Positions 11,082 to 23,985 are shown, numbered from the stretch's first letter. The stretch: DNA of 64,000 nt from Pyxicephalus adspersus (GCF_032062135.1 NC_092859.1:129759838-129823837), one strand, 5' to 3'. Numbers and translations: made by a program. Notes: generated from the letters alone by a model not told the origin.

Positions 11082-13616
11082 TTTAAAGCATGCAAAAAAA
11101 TGAGACAATTTGCTTTCATGGCAGCATAGCATTCTTTATAAGCGTAGAAGAAGAAATGTATCTGGAGTTGAGCTTTAATCTGGCTGTTTTTATTTATAGT
11201 TACTGCTCCAGACTTGAAATATTAGATGGTCAATCACTGTAAAAATGCAATAGAAGTTTTTTAAGACATGCAACCAGAAACACATTATTGACGATTTATA
11301 AAGTAATTCTCTCACATTTGTGCACCGTACATATCCCTTAGCAGACTACATAGTCCAATCCCTTTAACTACTAAATCCCAGTCTGAAGAGTAATTTTCCC
11401 TTACTGGCCAGAGTAAAAAGAGTGCACAGAATATTTCAGAGAGAGCCTTGAGTAACCACAGGCTCCTGATGGCACACAAGAATCGTAGATCAATGTTTTT
11501 ACATGTAGATTTTATACAAGAAATAGCATTTCAACTCAAGTTCTGGTTCACAGTCAAGCAACATCCCACGTTTTAGCATGGTTTCTAGCACTGGAATATT
11601 CCCATCCAGATGTTCCCATCCAGAGCATTAGTATTCTCTAGAGCCTTCATTAAATTGTTATCTGATTTTCACAAATTACTTTTTGTGTTAAAGATAAAAT
11701 GACAAAGAATAGCAACAGTACTTCATTCCATCTGAATCTGTAACCAAGGCAGGAAAGGATAATTTTCTGAAAATTAGAGTTGTTAGAGTGAAATTACTGT
11801 ATCCTATATTGCATACAAAATGAAACGTGATGTTAGCCTGCCAGTGTGAATGTGGCACCTGTCATTCCTTGCATTGAAATCTTCTGGCAACTGACGGAAA
11901 AAAATGAAACTAGGTCATCTAGTTTATTACGTTTGGTTTCATCCGGCAAATATTATTTTACAATTCTGTGATATGCAGTTTGAACAGACACAAAAAATGT
12001 ATTTTTTGGAGCCATGTGCCAACTGCATTATTGTGTTATTAACCAGGACTATAATTTGGGGCCCATGCTGATAAATCTGGTACATTATCTGCACTAGCAC
12101 CCTGTTCATGGTGAGATTATGTTATTTGACAAATACATTTGTGAAATCCTAAAATTGTTCTTTAGTGTCACAGGGAGTCTATGGCTCGCTGAATATGGGG
12201 TGTAATTTTAGACTTTTTCTTCCTTTCATTTCCTCCAATGCTCTCCCTAGCACAAACTTTAAACGAATCATAAGCAGAAAACAACACAAAAAAGACAAAA
12301 TAAACAGTTTATTGTGAAATCTAAGCCCAGTATATATTTATTTCCCTGCATGAACTATAGTATGATGGTATGATATAGGATGATAGAGCAAAAAATGTAC
12401 TAATCTTTATCTATCAAGCATTGTCATAAGGATTATATTTCACACATACACACATACCTATTAACCTCCTTACAGGTCTGGATTTTTTTATACATCTAAT
12501 CTGTAAAAGAAAACACTATTGGGTACAGTAGCAAAATATACTGTTATGTGCAAGAATTGGCACTACTAAATTGTCAAAATTGGCACCACTTAATTGTCAA
12601 ATTGCACGCAGTTCTAAGTAAAGAGAAGTTAGATGTGAACTCTTCTCCTTCTGCATAGTGTGCCTTAGTCCTTTTTTACAATTACCTTGACCTTGTACTG
12701 TTCAATTCCTATTCTTAGCCTTTGTGACATCAACAGAGACTGCAAAAGATCTATTTCCAGAAGTCAAAAGTCTCTGCTGGTGTGTGTGACCAGTGATCAT
12801 TCAACTACAGGCGTGTCTGTGTTTGATAGACAGGGATTTACAGAGGGACAGTCACCTTTCTTTATTTTTTTATGTAAATGGGTCACTGGATCCAGACTAA
12901 TAGAGGTTTGTAATATTTTGATAATCAATGCATTACCTCCATTCCAATAAGGTACTCTCTTAGAACAGTTCCAAAATATATAAAAAATGGTGCCCACCTT
13001 AGAGCCAAATCTCCAGCAAATATTACTGCAGGATGGGTATATGGCGTGAAAATTGTCTAGGGTGTATTACCAGTACCTACAAACTTTATAGGCGTTTTCC
13101 CTATAAAGTGTACCAACTGAGCTCATTTGAGCTTTACTCCATTTAACCTGCCAAAGTTCTGGAGGCAGTTCCCTACTCAGGATATTCTTCAATTTAGTCA
13201 TATAGGTAATTTAGGCATATAGGCATGTTTAACAAATGGCACCAAAGTCACCTTTCTTTAATGTCATACATGGTTCTCATACTCTGCAGGCTTGTTGTAC
13301 ATGTGCAGGCAAAGCTTTTTTTCTCAGCTCACAACACATCCTCTCACTCACTGTATCAGCACACAGACATTCTTGAACAGGGTGCATTTGAATGCAAACC
13401 ACACTAGGAAATTTCTATAAAAGAAGCTAAGGGTGAATGACTGACAGGAGAAAAAATAAATACTAAGTAGGGGGGGGGGGAATTAGCACAGATGGGAGGA
13501 ATGGGCTCTATTAAGCTTGCAGTTCATTAGAATGCAAGGAAATGAGACTAATAACTTTTAGCATAGGTGAGGACTATCTACCAGTGTGTAAAAACTGCAA
13601 GGTAAAGCTACAGTCC
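11082..13616. other. no gene seen
   Basis: AT-rich unique-looking DNA. At 12545-12600 there is a short direct repeat ('aattggcactactaaattg' then 'aattggcaccacttaattg'). An 11-G run lies at 13470-13480. Open frames at 12687-12950 (+) and 12797-12997 (-) overlap on opposite strands and show no recognisable protein. Confidence 0.45.
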
Positions 13617-13748
13617 AATTTTAAAGCCTAACTCCAGGAAAAATATCCTTAAAATAAAGGCTACCTATGCACTGTAAGGGTTCTCCCTTACAGTGCATAG
13701 GTAGCCTTTATTTTAAGGATTTTTTTCCTGGAGTTAGGCTTTAAAATT
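13617..13748. repeat. near-perfect foldback hairpin, 64-bp arms
   Basis: Bases 13617-13680 and 13685-13748 are reverse complements with about one mismatch, around a 4-base loop (TTCT). TTAA occurs near both ends (13621-13624 and 13741-13744). The arm starts 'tttaaagcctaactccagg'; a related single arm in reverse orientation lies at about 51914-51945 ('tttttctggaattaggcttt'). It is most simply a foldback MITE. A transcript would form a long uninterrupted stem. Confidence 0.9.
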
Positions 13749-15419
13749 ATTCTTTTGTCTCTAATGGGATGTAAACACAACTTTTACTAATGTATACACA
13801 TGTTCTTGTGGCCCTTCTCCATCTCTGTGTAACCAGACCCCAGAAGCCTTTTCTATAAGTTGCTCTGCTCTGTGGCTGCAGGCACTGATGTCATTTTGTA
13901 CAATGCAGGACCAAAAGTACAAAATTGTAAGTAAGGACACCAAGGAAGAGATGGAAAAGGTAAGCAATATACCTTCTCATGTTCTCCCTAGACCTTAACA
14001 AGCATTTAACACCTGTGGTGTGGGTTTGCCCACTGCACGGGAATTTTTTTTAATTCGTAGGAATTTGGGTTTAACATAACCTCTATGGAATAAGACAGAA
14101 GTAGTACATATAGTACTAGCTAAACAAAACTAAAAATAATTATTATTATATTATTAATTAAACTGATTGGCAAGTGTTTTTTAGGGTCCCTAGGATGTAA
14201 CATGTGTGTTAATTGAACCATAAAAATCTCATGTAAGCTTTAACATGTTAACATAATTAAGTCAGTTTCAATAATGGTAAACCTGCAGCTTTGATTAAAT
14301 CATTACCCAGAGGCCTTGTGGAGGGCTAAACTACAAAAATACTGCATGCATAAAATGATTGGGATGCCTTGATACAATTCCTGTTAACATTAAGATAAAC
14401 ATGTTAACAAACTGCAACTGTGTGAATCCAGCCATGAGGTTATAACAAGAAGCCTAATACACAAAGAAATCCATGATTGAACTTCTCATAATTTGGCCAG
14501 ATACAGAATACAAAAGCATCAAATTTCTGCAAATGACTTCAGATTTCAGTGGTTTAGCTGAGCACCTACATGAGCCAACGACTTTATTGAACTGTTCTGT
14601 AGTCTCATGATCAAACTAAAATTGACCTTTTTATTTGCAATCACCAAAGGCTCATTTATAGAAGAAAACTAAAATAACATTCAAAAGAAAAAACTAAAAA
14701 CATTTTCTATAACTGTCGAACAATGGTCTATTTGAACTTTTTTTTTATAGTGTATGCAGCAAAACATAGAATTTGACCAGAAGTGCTTTTTCCCTCAGCT
14801 CTTAAACCACTTAGCCATGGCTAACTGATAGAACTTGAAACCTTCCAAAATGGATCTCAGATATAAGCTGATTGCACCTAAAAGCATTTTGCATTTGCCA
14901 TATATACAACATAAAATGTTGAGTAAGAGGTTCTGCTGTATGCAAGGCCAGACCACAATCACAGGTTGTTTTGTTGTTATAACCAATTATATAAAATCAG
15001 ATTTGGGCCGATTTTTCAAAATCCACCAACTCAGTTCAGTTCTGTTGGAATTTAACATCATGACTGTTAGAACTACTGTAGATGAAGAGAGCTCTTGTCT
15101 TATGCCCCTTTGTAGTATACAGTGGGCTACCCTAAAAATGCATTTACTGCCCTGTTCATTCAGAATTGAAATGGCTAAGATCAGTAATACGTATGAGTGA
15201 TTGCACACAACAGGTAACAGTTGCCCACTATACTTTTAGGAGCTCCCTTTGGTTTGGCTATGACTGAAGCTAAACAATAGCCTTTGTGAAGCCAAACATC
15301 ACTTGAAACGAGCAAATCATGTTACCATCATAACCTTTTGAAAAGAGATTTCCCTTTATGATAGAAGCGCCTCTTAAAAGGTACATTTTCTGCGTACAGA
15401 TGAAATACACCTTCAAACA
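13749..15419. other. no gene seen
   Basis: Unique-looking AT-rich DNA. Overlapping open frames at 14795-15208 on both strands show no recognisable protein. Confidence 0.45.
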
Positions 15420-15860
15420 AACTTTTCACTGTGGCTGAACTTTTTTGCCTGGCAGTGCAGAATAATAATCAATCAAGGTTCATACTGTCCAACAGCTTTA
15501 GCATGGAATATCTGAGGGAATTAGCCGCAAAGGTGTTATGAGCAAACAATATATTTTCCCAACTGCACTCTCCTAACCATCTTTAACATGTTCTATTTCA
15601 TTTTAGATAATTATATTTCTAGACCTCTGGTTTAATTTTTCATTTGTATTCAGAGTAAAGAAAAGAAGTGAAATAAATCAGAATTCTAAATATGAGTCAG
15701 CGTTAATGGATTTCCACAAATGTTCTAGCCTGAATTCAAAGATGCGGTGAATCTGAGCCCAGAAAACGACATTATTTTTACTTGATCATTCGAACAGAAT
15801 GTAAAATGTCACCTTGAATGAGGCAGAGGAACAAGCAGCTGCCTTAACAATAAGTTATTG
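15420..15860. promoter_or_regulatory. candidate conserved non-coding element
   Basis: Free of recognised repeats, mixed composition, with clustered words such as 'aataatcaatcaagg', 'gaattagccgcaaagg' and 'tatgagtcagcgttaatgg' that resemble homeodomain and AP-1-like sites. Proposed from composition only; no alignment was available. Confidence 0.22.
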
Positions 15861-17017
15861 CATTGCTTAAAATTTAAGTTACATAGATACTTTAAATGAT
15901 ATAGATTTGTCAGAGATGCCAAAAAAGTGGGTTTTCTTGCAGAAGATGTAATATAAATGATGTTTTCATTGCCTGCTCACAAAATGTACATTGATTCAGC
16001 TTCTTCCTTGAACAAATCTTGGATTCATTCATTTTAATAATCACCTTTTACAGGTCTACAAATGTACTTCTGCCTTTACTGTAGCATAGCATCATTTTTT
16101 ATCTTACTTCTTTTTTTTTTTTCTTTAAAGACATACTCAGAGTGCTAATCATTTATTTTATTTATGTGAATCTTCAAAAACCATGACTCCATTTTTTTAG
16201 TTCATCTGATGAAATTATCTAAAGTTTGACTAACATTAAGTAATTTTCAAACTGTGAGGTGTATAGAGGCATTTGCCCAAATTAAACATATAATAAAAGT
16301 AGATTTTGTCTATCTCTTCCATTATTTTAATTTTTACTGATGCATAAGATAGGGAGGACCAAGTGTCATTTGGGACAAGTTTATGAGGAGGTGTAAAATA
16401 GATTGATTACTGATTAATCAATGTCAGGTGAATTTAGTACTATTTTCTGCCAGCTAAAATTAGTGCTACCTTATTTTGATAGAAAATGAGGAGGGACTTG
16501 GATGGACCTACAAAAATAAAACAGCTTAGGATGAACCCTATTGTGGTAATATACCCTAATAATGTCAAAAGCCGAGCAACACTGTTGGCTCTGAAAAGTG
16601 TTCCCACCACCTGAACAGCCATGGGAAAAAAACATTTGGGAGAACAGAGAACATGTGCACTAAATGAATTCTGTGGCAGATAAAACACAATTATTAGACT
16701 CAGGAATGTATTTGACAGGCTGGAGTGGTCCTTTGGAAGTAGTCTTCTAGGTACAACAAATAAAAAAGGTAAATTATTTATAACAAAACATTTTCATTAA
16801 AAACAAATGGATTATTGATGATTTTTAGGTGTATTGCAACTGTGCTGACTTACTGAAAGAAAAAGTATAAATGAATAGAGAGGAAAGAAAGAAGTTTGAG
16901 GCTCATAGGTTTATCATGCAAAGAGTGAAGTGTATTGATTGAATATTCAGTACATAAGGCATCAAATACACATAAACATATATTGTTTTCATCTCTGTCC
17001 TGTTACTAATTCACAGT
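15861..17017. other. no gene seen
   Basis: AT-rich DNA with T runs. An 82-codon minus-strand frame at 16440-16688 has no recognisable similarity. Confidence 0.45.
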
Positions 17018-17806
17018 GCAGAGTAGTTATACATACTATATAGTATAGATTTGACATAAATTATTACATATACTCATAAATCTATTCAAAAGGCTGTGCC
17101 GTGGCACGCAGTGATCCGTCGCGTTTCGCCAAGAAGGGCTTCCTCAGGGTCCACAGTAATAGAACAGCCCTGCAGGCTGCTGCTTTTTTACCCCCCCCCC
17201 CCCCCTACTGCTTATTCCTGCAAATAGACCTATGAGACTTATACCCTTCAGGGTTAACCCTTAGTTAAAGGCTGCTGCATTTTCCAACCTGGAACACCCT
17301 GGATTACTCTTAATACTCACAAAGAGAAAGGAAGACACTTTCCCATCTGATTCACTACACTGCCACCAAGAGATTTGATCTATTATATACAGATTCAAAC
17401 AGTCTGACCCTGACAAGTGACTCAACCCATATTCAAAAGTTCTAAGGAAGATACCCTTCTCCTCATATATCTATTACATTGGTCTACGGATGGAGGGACC
17501 AACCTTCACCACACCTATGAAATATTCGTAAATTGTGCTAATACCCCTAACAAGAGTTTAAATTACTACTTCAAACCTTAGCATTATCATCAGCAGCAAC
17601 TACGTATATACACCCCTCCTGTGGGGCATGGTCCTAACTTCGGACCGATAAGCACACACCACTATCTATCCCTGAGGAAGCCCTTTGTGGCGAAACGCGT
17701 CGGATCACTGCGTGCCACGGCACAGCCTTTTGAATAGTTTTATGAGTATATGTAATAATTTATGACAAATCCATACTAAATAGTATGTATAACTACTCTA
17801 CTCTGC
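17018..17806. mobile_element. long inverted-repeat element
   Basis: Arms at 17018-17149 and 17670-17806 are reverse complements over about 130 bases: 'aaggctgtgccgtggcacgc' on the left, 'gcgtgccacggcacagcctt' on the right. The inner end of each arm carries a core of 'cctgagg' plus 'gcgaaacgcgtcggatcac' (one base different on the left). The 520-base interior is non-coding and includes a 15-C run at 17191-17205. The 55.1-kb element carries a similar core in one arm. Probably a non-autonomous DNA transposon; class not determined. Confidence 0.8.
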
Positions 17807-17847
17807 AATAGATATTGAACTTGTTTCCTATAATATATATATATACA

Positions 17848-18310
17848 CAGGTAGTCCTCGAGTTAAGAACATCTGACATACGGATGACTCCTAGAAACGA
17901 ACAGGGCTTCCCTGCTCGTTTGTGTGCAGGACAGAGGCTTGATAGGGGGGAAGGTGGCGATTCACATGACTTGCAGAAGCAGTCTTTTGCTAGTCTGCAA
18001 CCTCTTGTAACTCTTTATTGACCAAGAAAAACTCTGCAGTTGTTTCCTTTTGCATATCAAGCATAGCTTGCTCCAGATGGTAATGAATGTCTAGGCTCCC
18101 AAATGTTTTTTTTTATTTTGCTGTGTTTGTGATTAACTCACAGTGAGGATTTTATACAGTAACTGACACCATGTTGTCTAATATTATGTTGAGACAAACA
18201 TCTGTCCCAATTGCATTTATTAAAATAATATACCTGTTTCGACTTACATACAAATTCAGCTTAAGAACAAACCTACAGTCCCTATCTTGTATGTAACCTG
18301 GGGACTACCT
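17848..18310 (+). mobile_element. Tigger-like MITE, copy 1
   Basis: Terminal inverted repeats are CAGGTAGTCCTCGAG on the left and, read inward from the right, AGGTAGTCCCCAGG. TA-rich sequence flanks it. It matches 49229-49632 in the opposite orientation, including 'aaactctgcagttgtttc' and 'cacagtgaggattttataca'. TA target sites with CAGGTAGTCCCC-type ends fit the pogo/Tigger branch of Tc1/mariner; this is inference, as no transposase is encoded. Confidence 0.75.
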
Positions 18311-18609
18311 ATATATATATTTCCATAATTATATGATGGATCTTACTGGCATTCATGTAGTGATGCAAAGAAGAAAACAACACTAAAGGTACAGTTCTTT
18401 AATTTCCCCTCTTCTTTCCAGTCCAGTAAAACATTCAGAAAATGTAACATATTATGAATTGTTGATGATATTCTTATCTGTTATAATTTGTTATATAATT
18501 TGGCTACTATCAGTGTCACCCAGAACTCTGCTGCCATAGGTGTAAATTTATACTTAGATAGTTAGCCCCAGACTAAGGAGTACGTTCTGAATGACCCCTT
18601 TAACACCTC

Positions 18610-18905
18610 AGTGTCTTTCTATTTAAGCTCATTACACTGATGTTCCATTTACAATGAGTGTTAAAAGAGATACAACATTATTCCAATGAACCAGCAGCGA
18701 AGACAAAGATATTTCTAGTCTCACAGAACCTTTCGATGAACCCGATAGGAGTGAGCGCCAACGGCTCCATCTAAAATTTGTGCCTGGTGACTGTTGCAAT
18801 CCCTATTGCTCATTCAAAGCTATTATGTGTTTGCAAGGACATTGAGGAGTCTGTCCATTAATAGCAAACGAGAGAGGCTAGCTGGCAGGCTATAAATATT
18901 TTGGT
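18610..18905. promoter_or_regulatory. candidate conserved non-coding element
   Basis: Repeat-free block of balanced composition with words such as 'gtccattaatagcaaac', 'tattgctcattcaaag' and 'gctataaatattttgg'. It resembles conserved developmental enhancers in texture only; no alignment was done. Confidence 0.25.
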
Positions 18906-19763
18906 TTAACAAAGGTAAGGTTCCCAATGCACTTTTCTCCACACTAGTTGCTTTGTCAATTTAAATGAAAACGTTTTCAGCATAAATAGAATAAATACAA
19001 AGTAATCTCCAATGCCTGGGAGAAAATCCCAAGCTTTTCATTATAATTCTATTACTGATGTTTTCAGAATGACAAATTGAGGAAATTGTCCAAACATAGA
19101 TTCTACCAGCTTGGATATGGAATAAATTAGTTTACGGGGATATGTGTATCAACACTGCTGTGTAGCCTTTTAAAATTTTCGTATTAGTAAACTCATGTGT
19201 ACAATACCAATCATAACAAACAACGGAAATAACGGCTTATTCATGCTCAGTTAAACATTTATTTTCCTTCTATTTCTCCTGTCTATCCTCTAGAGTTGTA
19301 ACTATATACTTCACAATAGTGCAAACCATGGGAATAAAAGAAAACGTTAACATTTTTCATCTTTCACTTCACTGTGGTGGTGGGACATAAAGGCTTATTT
19401 CTGCATTTGTTCTACTAAAGGTTGTAATTGAAGGATTTATAGTACCTTTATAGTACCTTTATAAGATATTTTAAAGTGTATGTTCAGGCATTTTGTCTTT
19501 AACTTTTATTTTGTATAATGCAGGAAAAGTTTAGTTTTTGCTTTCTGCACCCTGCTAAGGAGATTTCCTATTGATTCTTGTTCTAAATGTGCAACAGGAA
19601 GTAAAGACAAGTATTTATAATGTAAACTCAATCTGAATCTCAGGGAGTTGTCCCCCACCTCAAAATGGTGGATCTTTCCTCACATTCTCCCCTAGTGACA
19701 ACCCTTTTATGTATGTAAAAAAATGATCTTCTTTTTTTTGGGGGGGCGGTGGTTAAACACCCT
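18906..19763. other. no gene seen
   Basis: AT-rich DNA with a short direct repeat at about 19440-19465 ('atagtacctttatagtacct') and a G run at 19740-19746. Confidence 0.45.
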
Positions 19764-20170
19764 TTAAAAAAAAAAAAAAAGAGCCTCCCTTTTGTCTTTT
19801 TTGCTGTGGCAATCACGACAGAATGGGAGTGCAGACCCTTTTGGAATACTCACGTCACACATCCCGGGAGGCTTTTGGCTTCTCCAAGATTGGGCATGCG
19901 CAGAGGAAGTTCTTTGCATTGTTTGACACTTTTTTCCCCTATTTAGCAGGCTACGTTACCCAATCTCACGCCTTCTTAGTGCGAGATCAGGTGATGTCGA
20001 CAGAAGCAGAAAGACGAGGTAAGAAGATAGCGGCGCCCATTGCTTTTGCCGCATTAGAGCAAAGACGGATGACAAGAGCGCATGGGACCAATCCAAAAAA
20101 CCTCCAAGGATTGAGGGATCTGCAGAAGTAAAGGTAAGTTTTTTTTGTTTTTAGTTTAGTTACACTTTAA
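19764..20170 (+). mobile_element. TTAA-flanked MITE, copy 2, with splice-donor motif
   Basis: It ends 'agttacactttaa' with TTAA at 20167-20170; the left TTAA is either 19764-19767 or 19753-19756. It shares 'cccgggaggcttttggcttc' and 'catgggaccaa' with the 23.6- and 34-kb copies. Near the right end is 'agtaaaggtaagtttttt', a consensus splice-donor sequence also present in other copies. A 102-codon open frame (19823-20131) ends at this motif; a host gene is not claimed. Confidence 0.7.
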
Positions 20171-20884
20171 GATCAGGTCCCACCAGTGCAACAGAAGTGT
20201 TATCTCTTGTGCAGTTACATCCAGTAGTAGTAGCTGGAACATAGACATGAATCCTTTTACACTGTTTTTAGAAGTGTTGTTTAAGGAAGGTATTAAAAAA
20301 TTGTCAAGGAGTGTCAAGAGAGATCTTCTTCTGCGGACCCATGATCCCAATCTCAAACTTTACAAGATGATAACATTAAAGTTAAATGCATATACCATTC
20401 ACCTTATTTATCTGATCTTGCTCCATCTGACAGTTTCATATTTCCAAATCTTAAAGGGGAACTAAATTTCTGCATTGCAATATTGCAAGCAGGCAGGATT
20501 TTTATCGTAGAAGGGATAGCCTTTACTTGCCTATTTGCAATCTTCTTTTCTGAATACACCTGTGCAGCTCAGTGCAGGATGCTAATGCAGGATGCAGGAG
20601 TTATGACATACCATCCTGGAAAATCAATATGGTAGAAGATCTGACACAGCAAAGAGAAGCGTAGAAAGGTGATAGTGCCCGTGATGGAGTGAGAACAGAT
20701 GAGTGTATTTAAAAAACTGATGTCAGGCAGTTATGCTTACTTACTACAGAAATGACATTGCCTGTCTCTTTTGCATTAAAGCACCTGGCTGGTCGAAATT
20801 TTTAATTTTCAGCATTTAGTTCTGCTTTTAAAGATTTATTAGAAGATAGAAGAGAGGTAACAGGAGCAGATGAATTCCTGGCTT
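20171..20884. other. no gene seen
   Basis: Unique-looking DNA. Short overlapping open frames at 20156-20465 on both strands; nothing recognised. Confidence 0.4.
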
Positions 20885-21433
20885 TAATCCTACCCTAGAT
20901 TGACTGCTAGGATTTTGTAGCCACTCTGCTTCCAGTTACTAGTTGTCTGTAATAGCGTTAACCGGTGACCTACTGCTGGGGTAATGGTAATCTGTTGGAA
21001 TTATCGTTGTTGGCTCTGCCTGTGTCCTAACCCTATGATTGTTTGCTGCCTGGACTGACTTTTGTCTGTGACCCTGACTCTTCTTTGTCTTTTATCTTTG
21101 GATACCTTGTTTGGAGTACTGATTACCTGTGTATGACCTCTAGCCCTGTTTCCTGGACTTGCCTTCGCTTGACTTTCCTATACTGCATTATCTGTGGATC
21201 ACCTAATTACTGACCCTGGATTGTCTGAACTCTCATTGTATCCCCTGTCCTGCTTTTGTTAGCTCCTGGTTCTCCGTCAGTCCTTTTTTAGATGCCATCC
21301 TTTGTGCACAGAAATGCCGGGGGCAAATGTGTGCTGAGATAATGCAACAAGTCTCCTGAGGTTGCGTAGGGGCTTGCTATAGGTGAAGAGTGTGTAATTA
21401 GATTGGGGGATTGGTGTCTGGTGAGCACTTTGC
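20885..21433 (+). repeat. unclassified interspersed repeat, copy 2
   Basis: Same family as 4691-5190. The best-conserved part is the last 150 bases: 'gttctccgtcagtcctttt', 'tttgtgcacagaaatgccgg', 'ggggcttgctataggtgaag' and 'ggtgtctggtgagcact'. The middle is a run of 'ctgac'/'cctgg' words. LTR origin is possible but not shown. Confidence 0.6.
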
Positions 21434-21461
21434 CTTACACTTATGCATCTTTATTTCACTG

Positions 21462-21468
<7 letters not shown>

Positions 21469-21497
<29 letters not shown>
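21469..21497. repeat. (TTA)n microsatellite
   Basis: About nine uninterrupted TTA units directly downstream of the unclassified repeat. Confidence 0.95.
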
Positions 21498-21851
21498 GGC
21501 TTATATCTGTGCGTTCTTGCTCTTTAGACATTCTAAAATATTTTATACAAAAAGTAATAATCTGACATATTAAGCATAGCAGACACATAAAAAGAACAAC
21601 GACTCATCTAATACAACTATAGGAAATATCAATGAATAAAAAAAGAAACATATTTTATGTTATGAGAACAAACAGGAACATATGGGTGAAATGGAACATT
21701 TGTCAATGGCTGAGAGAGGGCCAGCTGCATAGACAGAGTCAGTCTGTTTCCTGCATTACAACACATATTAGCATGCAAAAAGACCATTTAATTTACTGAG
21801 CTGGCCAAGTTAATTAAAGTACATTTGGTTGCTTGAATGTAGGTCTACATT

Positions 21852-21888
21852 TTTTTGCAGAATATATAAATATATATATTTTTGCAGA

Positions 21889-21944
<56 letters not shown>
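21852..21944. repeat. (TA)n microsatellite with a tandem duplication
   Basis: A roughly 28-base unit beginning 'tttttgcagaatatataaat' occurs twice in tandem (about 21852-21907). The second copy runs into a (TA)n tract to 21944. The overlapping 96-codon frame at 21829-22119 is a product of the repeat. Confidence 0.9.
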
Positions 21945-21947
<3 letters not shown>

Positions 21948-23582
21948 CATTTGCATGACTCTACTGGAAAGCAGTAGAAAAGAAATCATATTTATTGGCA
22001 ACATTACAGAGATGCTGCTGTGGGTAAGGTGTATACTGTATGGCGGGTATATATATATTATATGTAGGAATGGCCTGCAGGCATACAGATGGAGCACATT
22101 AACTCCTTTAACTCATTAAGTTGCAATCTACCTGATGGCTAGTGCTCAATCTTTTCTAAAGATAAATCAACTTCATTAGTATGTGAATATTTTAGGAACA
22201 TTATGGTTTCCTTTTTTTAAAAGTGCATTACAGTCACTGTTGTTGTTTTGCTGGCAGATGCAGCCAGAATTGTTTTATAACCCATTACTAATGAGAAAAA
22301 GGAGAAAATCTCAAGTTTAAAGAATATTTCACATAACCCTGCAAGTACATATATATGGCTTGCACAGATATTGTGGATTTTCTGTTAGAGAAGTATCTTT
22401 TTTTCTACAAGCAAATGACAAATTTCAGAAGCTCATTATTTTGATAAAATTACAGAAAAAAAGATAACTGAAAAGTGTGGAAGTGTAGGCAATTACAGCA
22501 GCCAAATGCCCCAAAATGGCATTAAAAGAACATTGTGCAAGTTAAAAAAAATAAGGAGAAAATATGTACAGTGGTAGCGGTAGTAGTGGTGGTGATGGAA
22601 ACAGGGGCTTTAATGTGGGTAAGAGGGCTACATTAAAAAAATGCAATTCTTCATCTTACAGCTTTGTGAGGTCCCTTAATAGCAGACATGATATGGTCCC
22701 TAAAGAACCAGACCAGGGGCCATACTCTTTTTTTTTAAATTGACATTAACATGAATGTAAAGACTAACACTATTCTACAATACTCAGCAATTTAATTCAC
22801 TGTACTTTCTTCTGAAACATTTGCCATTCATTTTTGATAGAGTCCAGTTTGACTACACGGTGCTTTCAAAATGCAATCAGGGCCTTTACTCCCACAGTTT
22901 CAGTTAAGCTTACTCTATATATTTATTCTATATCGGGAGACATGCATGTTAGTTGATCCAGAATTTTAACTGAGTTGTTTTAGACAATCCAATCACACCA
23001 GAATAGCACACAGTCTGACCTAAGGTCAGAACACTTCTTTTGATATAGTTCTAAGAAGAGGATTTGGATATGCAAGGTTTTTAAAAGGGAAATATATTTC
23101 TTTCTGATTTCTTTCATAAAATGCAAGATGTCTGACCGAGTTTAGTTCTCACCTGACCTAGGAAAAGCTTGCTAATCAGGAAAGTGAAAACTGGGCACCT
23201 GTATTAAAATCTTCTTATGAGAGTTCAGCATATGTTTTTAGCACAGACTTCCTCAAGACCTCATTTACCTAATGCATTAGGCAGACCATTTTTTTTGGAC
23301 TGGCAATGCATCTTAGTATACAAAAACAATAAACCTCCAGGTACAGGTACCTGGCTATTGGAGGCTACAGCTATTGGCAGAAGAATAGTTGGTGTTCTGG
23401 AAGCCAGGACAGCACTAAAAGATGACACTAATGTATCTAACACTCTTTTTATATGTATGTTGGAATGTCAAGATATCATTGTCAGTAATGTTGGAGTTTG
23501 TATCTTCAGGTCATAGGAAAATATAGAAAAAAAATAATGTGATAATCAGAAAGTGTACCCATAAAATGGTTATGTTCTAGTA
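21945..23582. other. no gene seen
   Basis: AT-rich DNA with a GGT-rich patch at 22570-22605. Around 23217-23516 both strands have open frames over the same bases (99 codons on +, 60 on -), but neither product is recognisable. Confidence 0.4.
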
Positions 23583-23985
23583 TTAAAATGTTCAAACCCA
23601 GCAATTCTTCTGAAGATTGGAAAAAAAGGGGAACGCCTCTCCTTCTGTCCTTACCGCTGCGGCGACAAAGACTCAATGAGAGCGCAGAGCCTCTTAAGAT
23701 ACATACGCACATATCCCAGGAGGCTTTGAGCTGCTCCTTCTGCGTATGCCTGACACTCTTTTTTTCTCATTTACAGCAGGATTTGTCACTTGATCTTCAG
23801 CCTGTAAGCAGATCCAATGACGTAAACAGAAGAAGATGGCGGCACCTGGTGCCTCCTCTGGGCTGGGACGAAAGAGGACTCCTGAACAGCATGGGACCAA
23901 CTTGAGTCCACATGTGGAAGGATAGGGAGCTCTGTGGAAGTAAAGGTAGGTGTGTTTTTTTATTTTTCTAACCATTCCGATTTAA
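23583..23985 (+). mobile_element. TTAA-flanked MITE, copy 3, with splice-donor motif
   Basis: TTAA at 23583-23586 and 23982-23985. Shared words with other copies: 'tatcccaggaggctttgagc', 'gctgctccttctgcg', 'agatggcggcacc', 'catgggaccaa'. Near the right end 'aagtaaaggtaggtgtg' is a slightly altered form of the family's splice-donor motif. Overlapping open frames on both strands are not genes. Confidence 0.75.

Noticed and set aside
14835..15208. Overlapping open frames on both strands
   Set aside because: Mutual shadows with no recognisable protein similarity and no splice-site support.
21829..22119. Open frame rich in Tyr-Ile
   Set aside because: A translation of the (TA)n microsatellite.
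23217..23516. Open on both strands, looks gene-like
   Set aside because: No recognisable product, no clear splice sites; kept only as a note.
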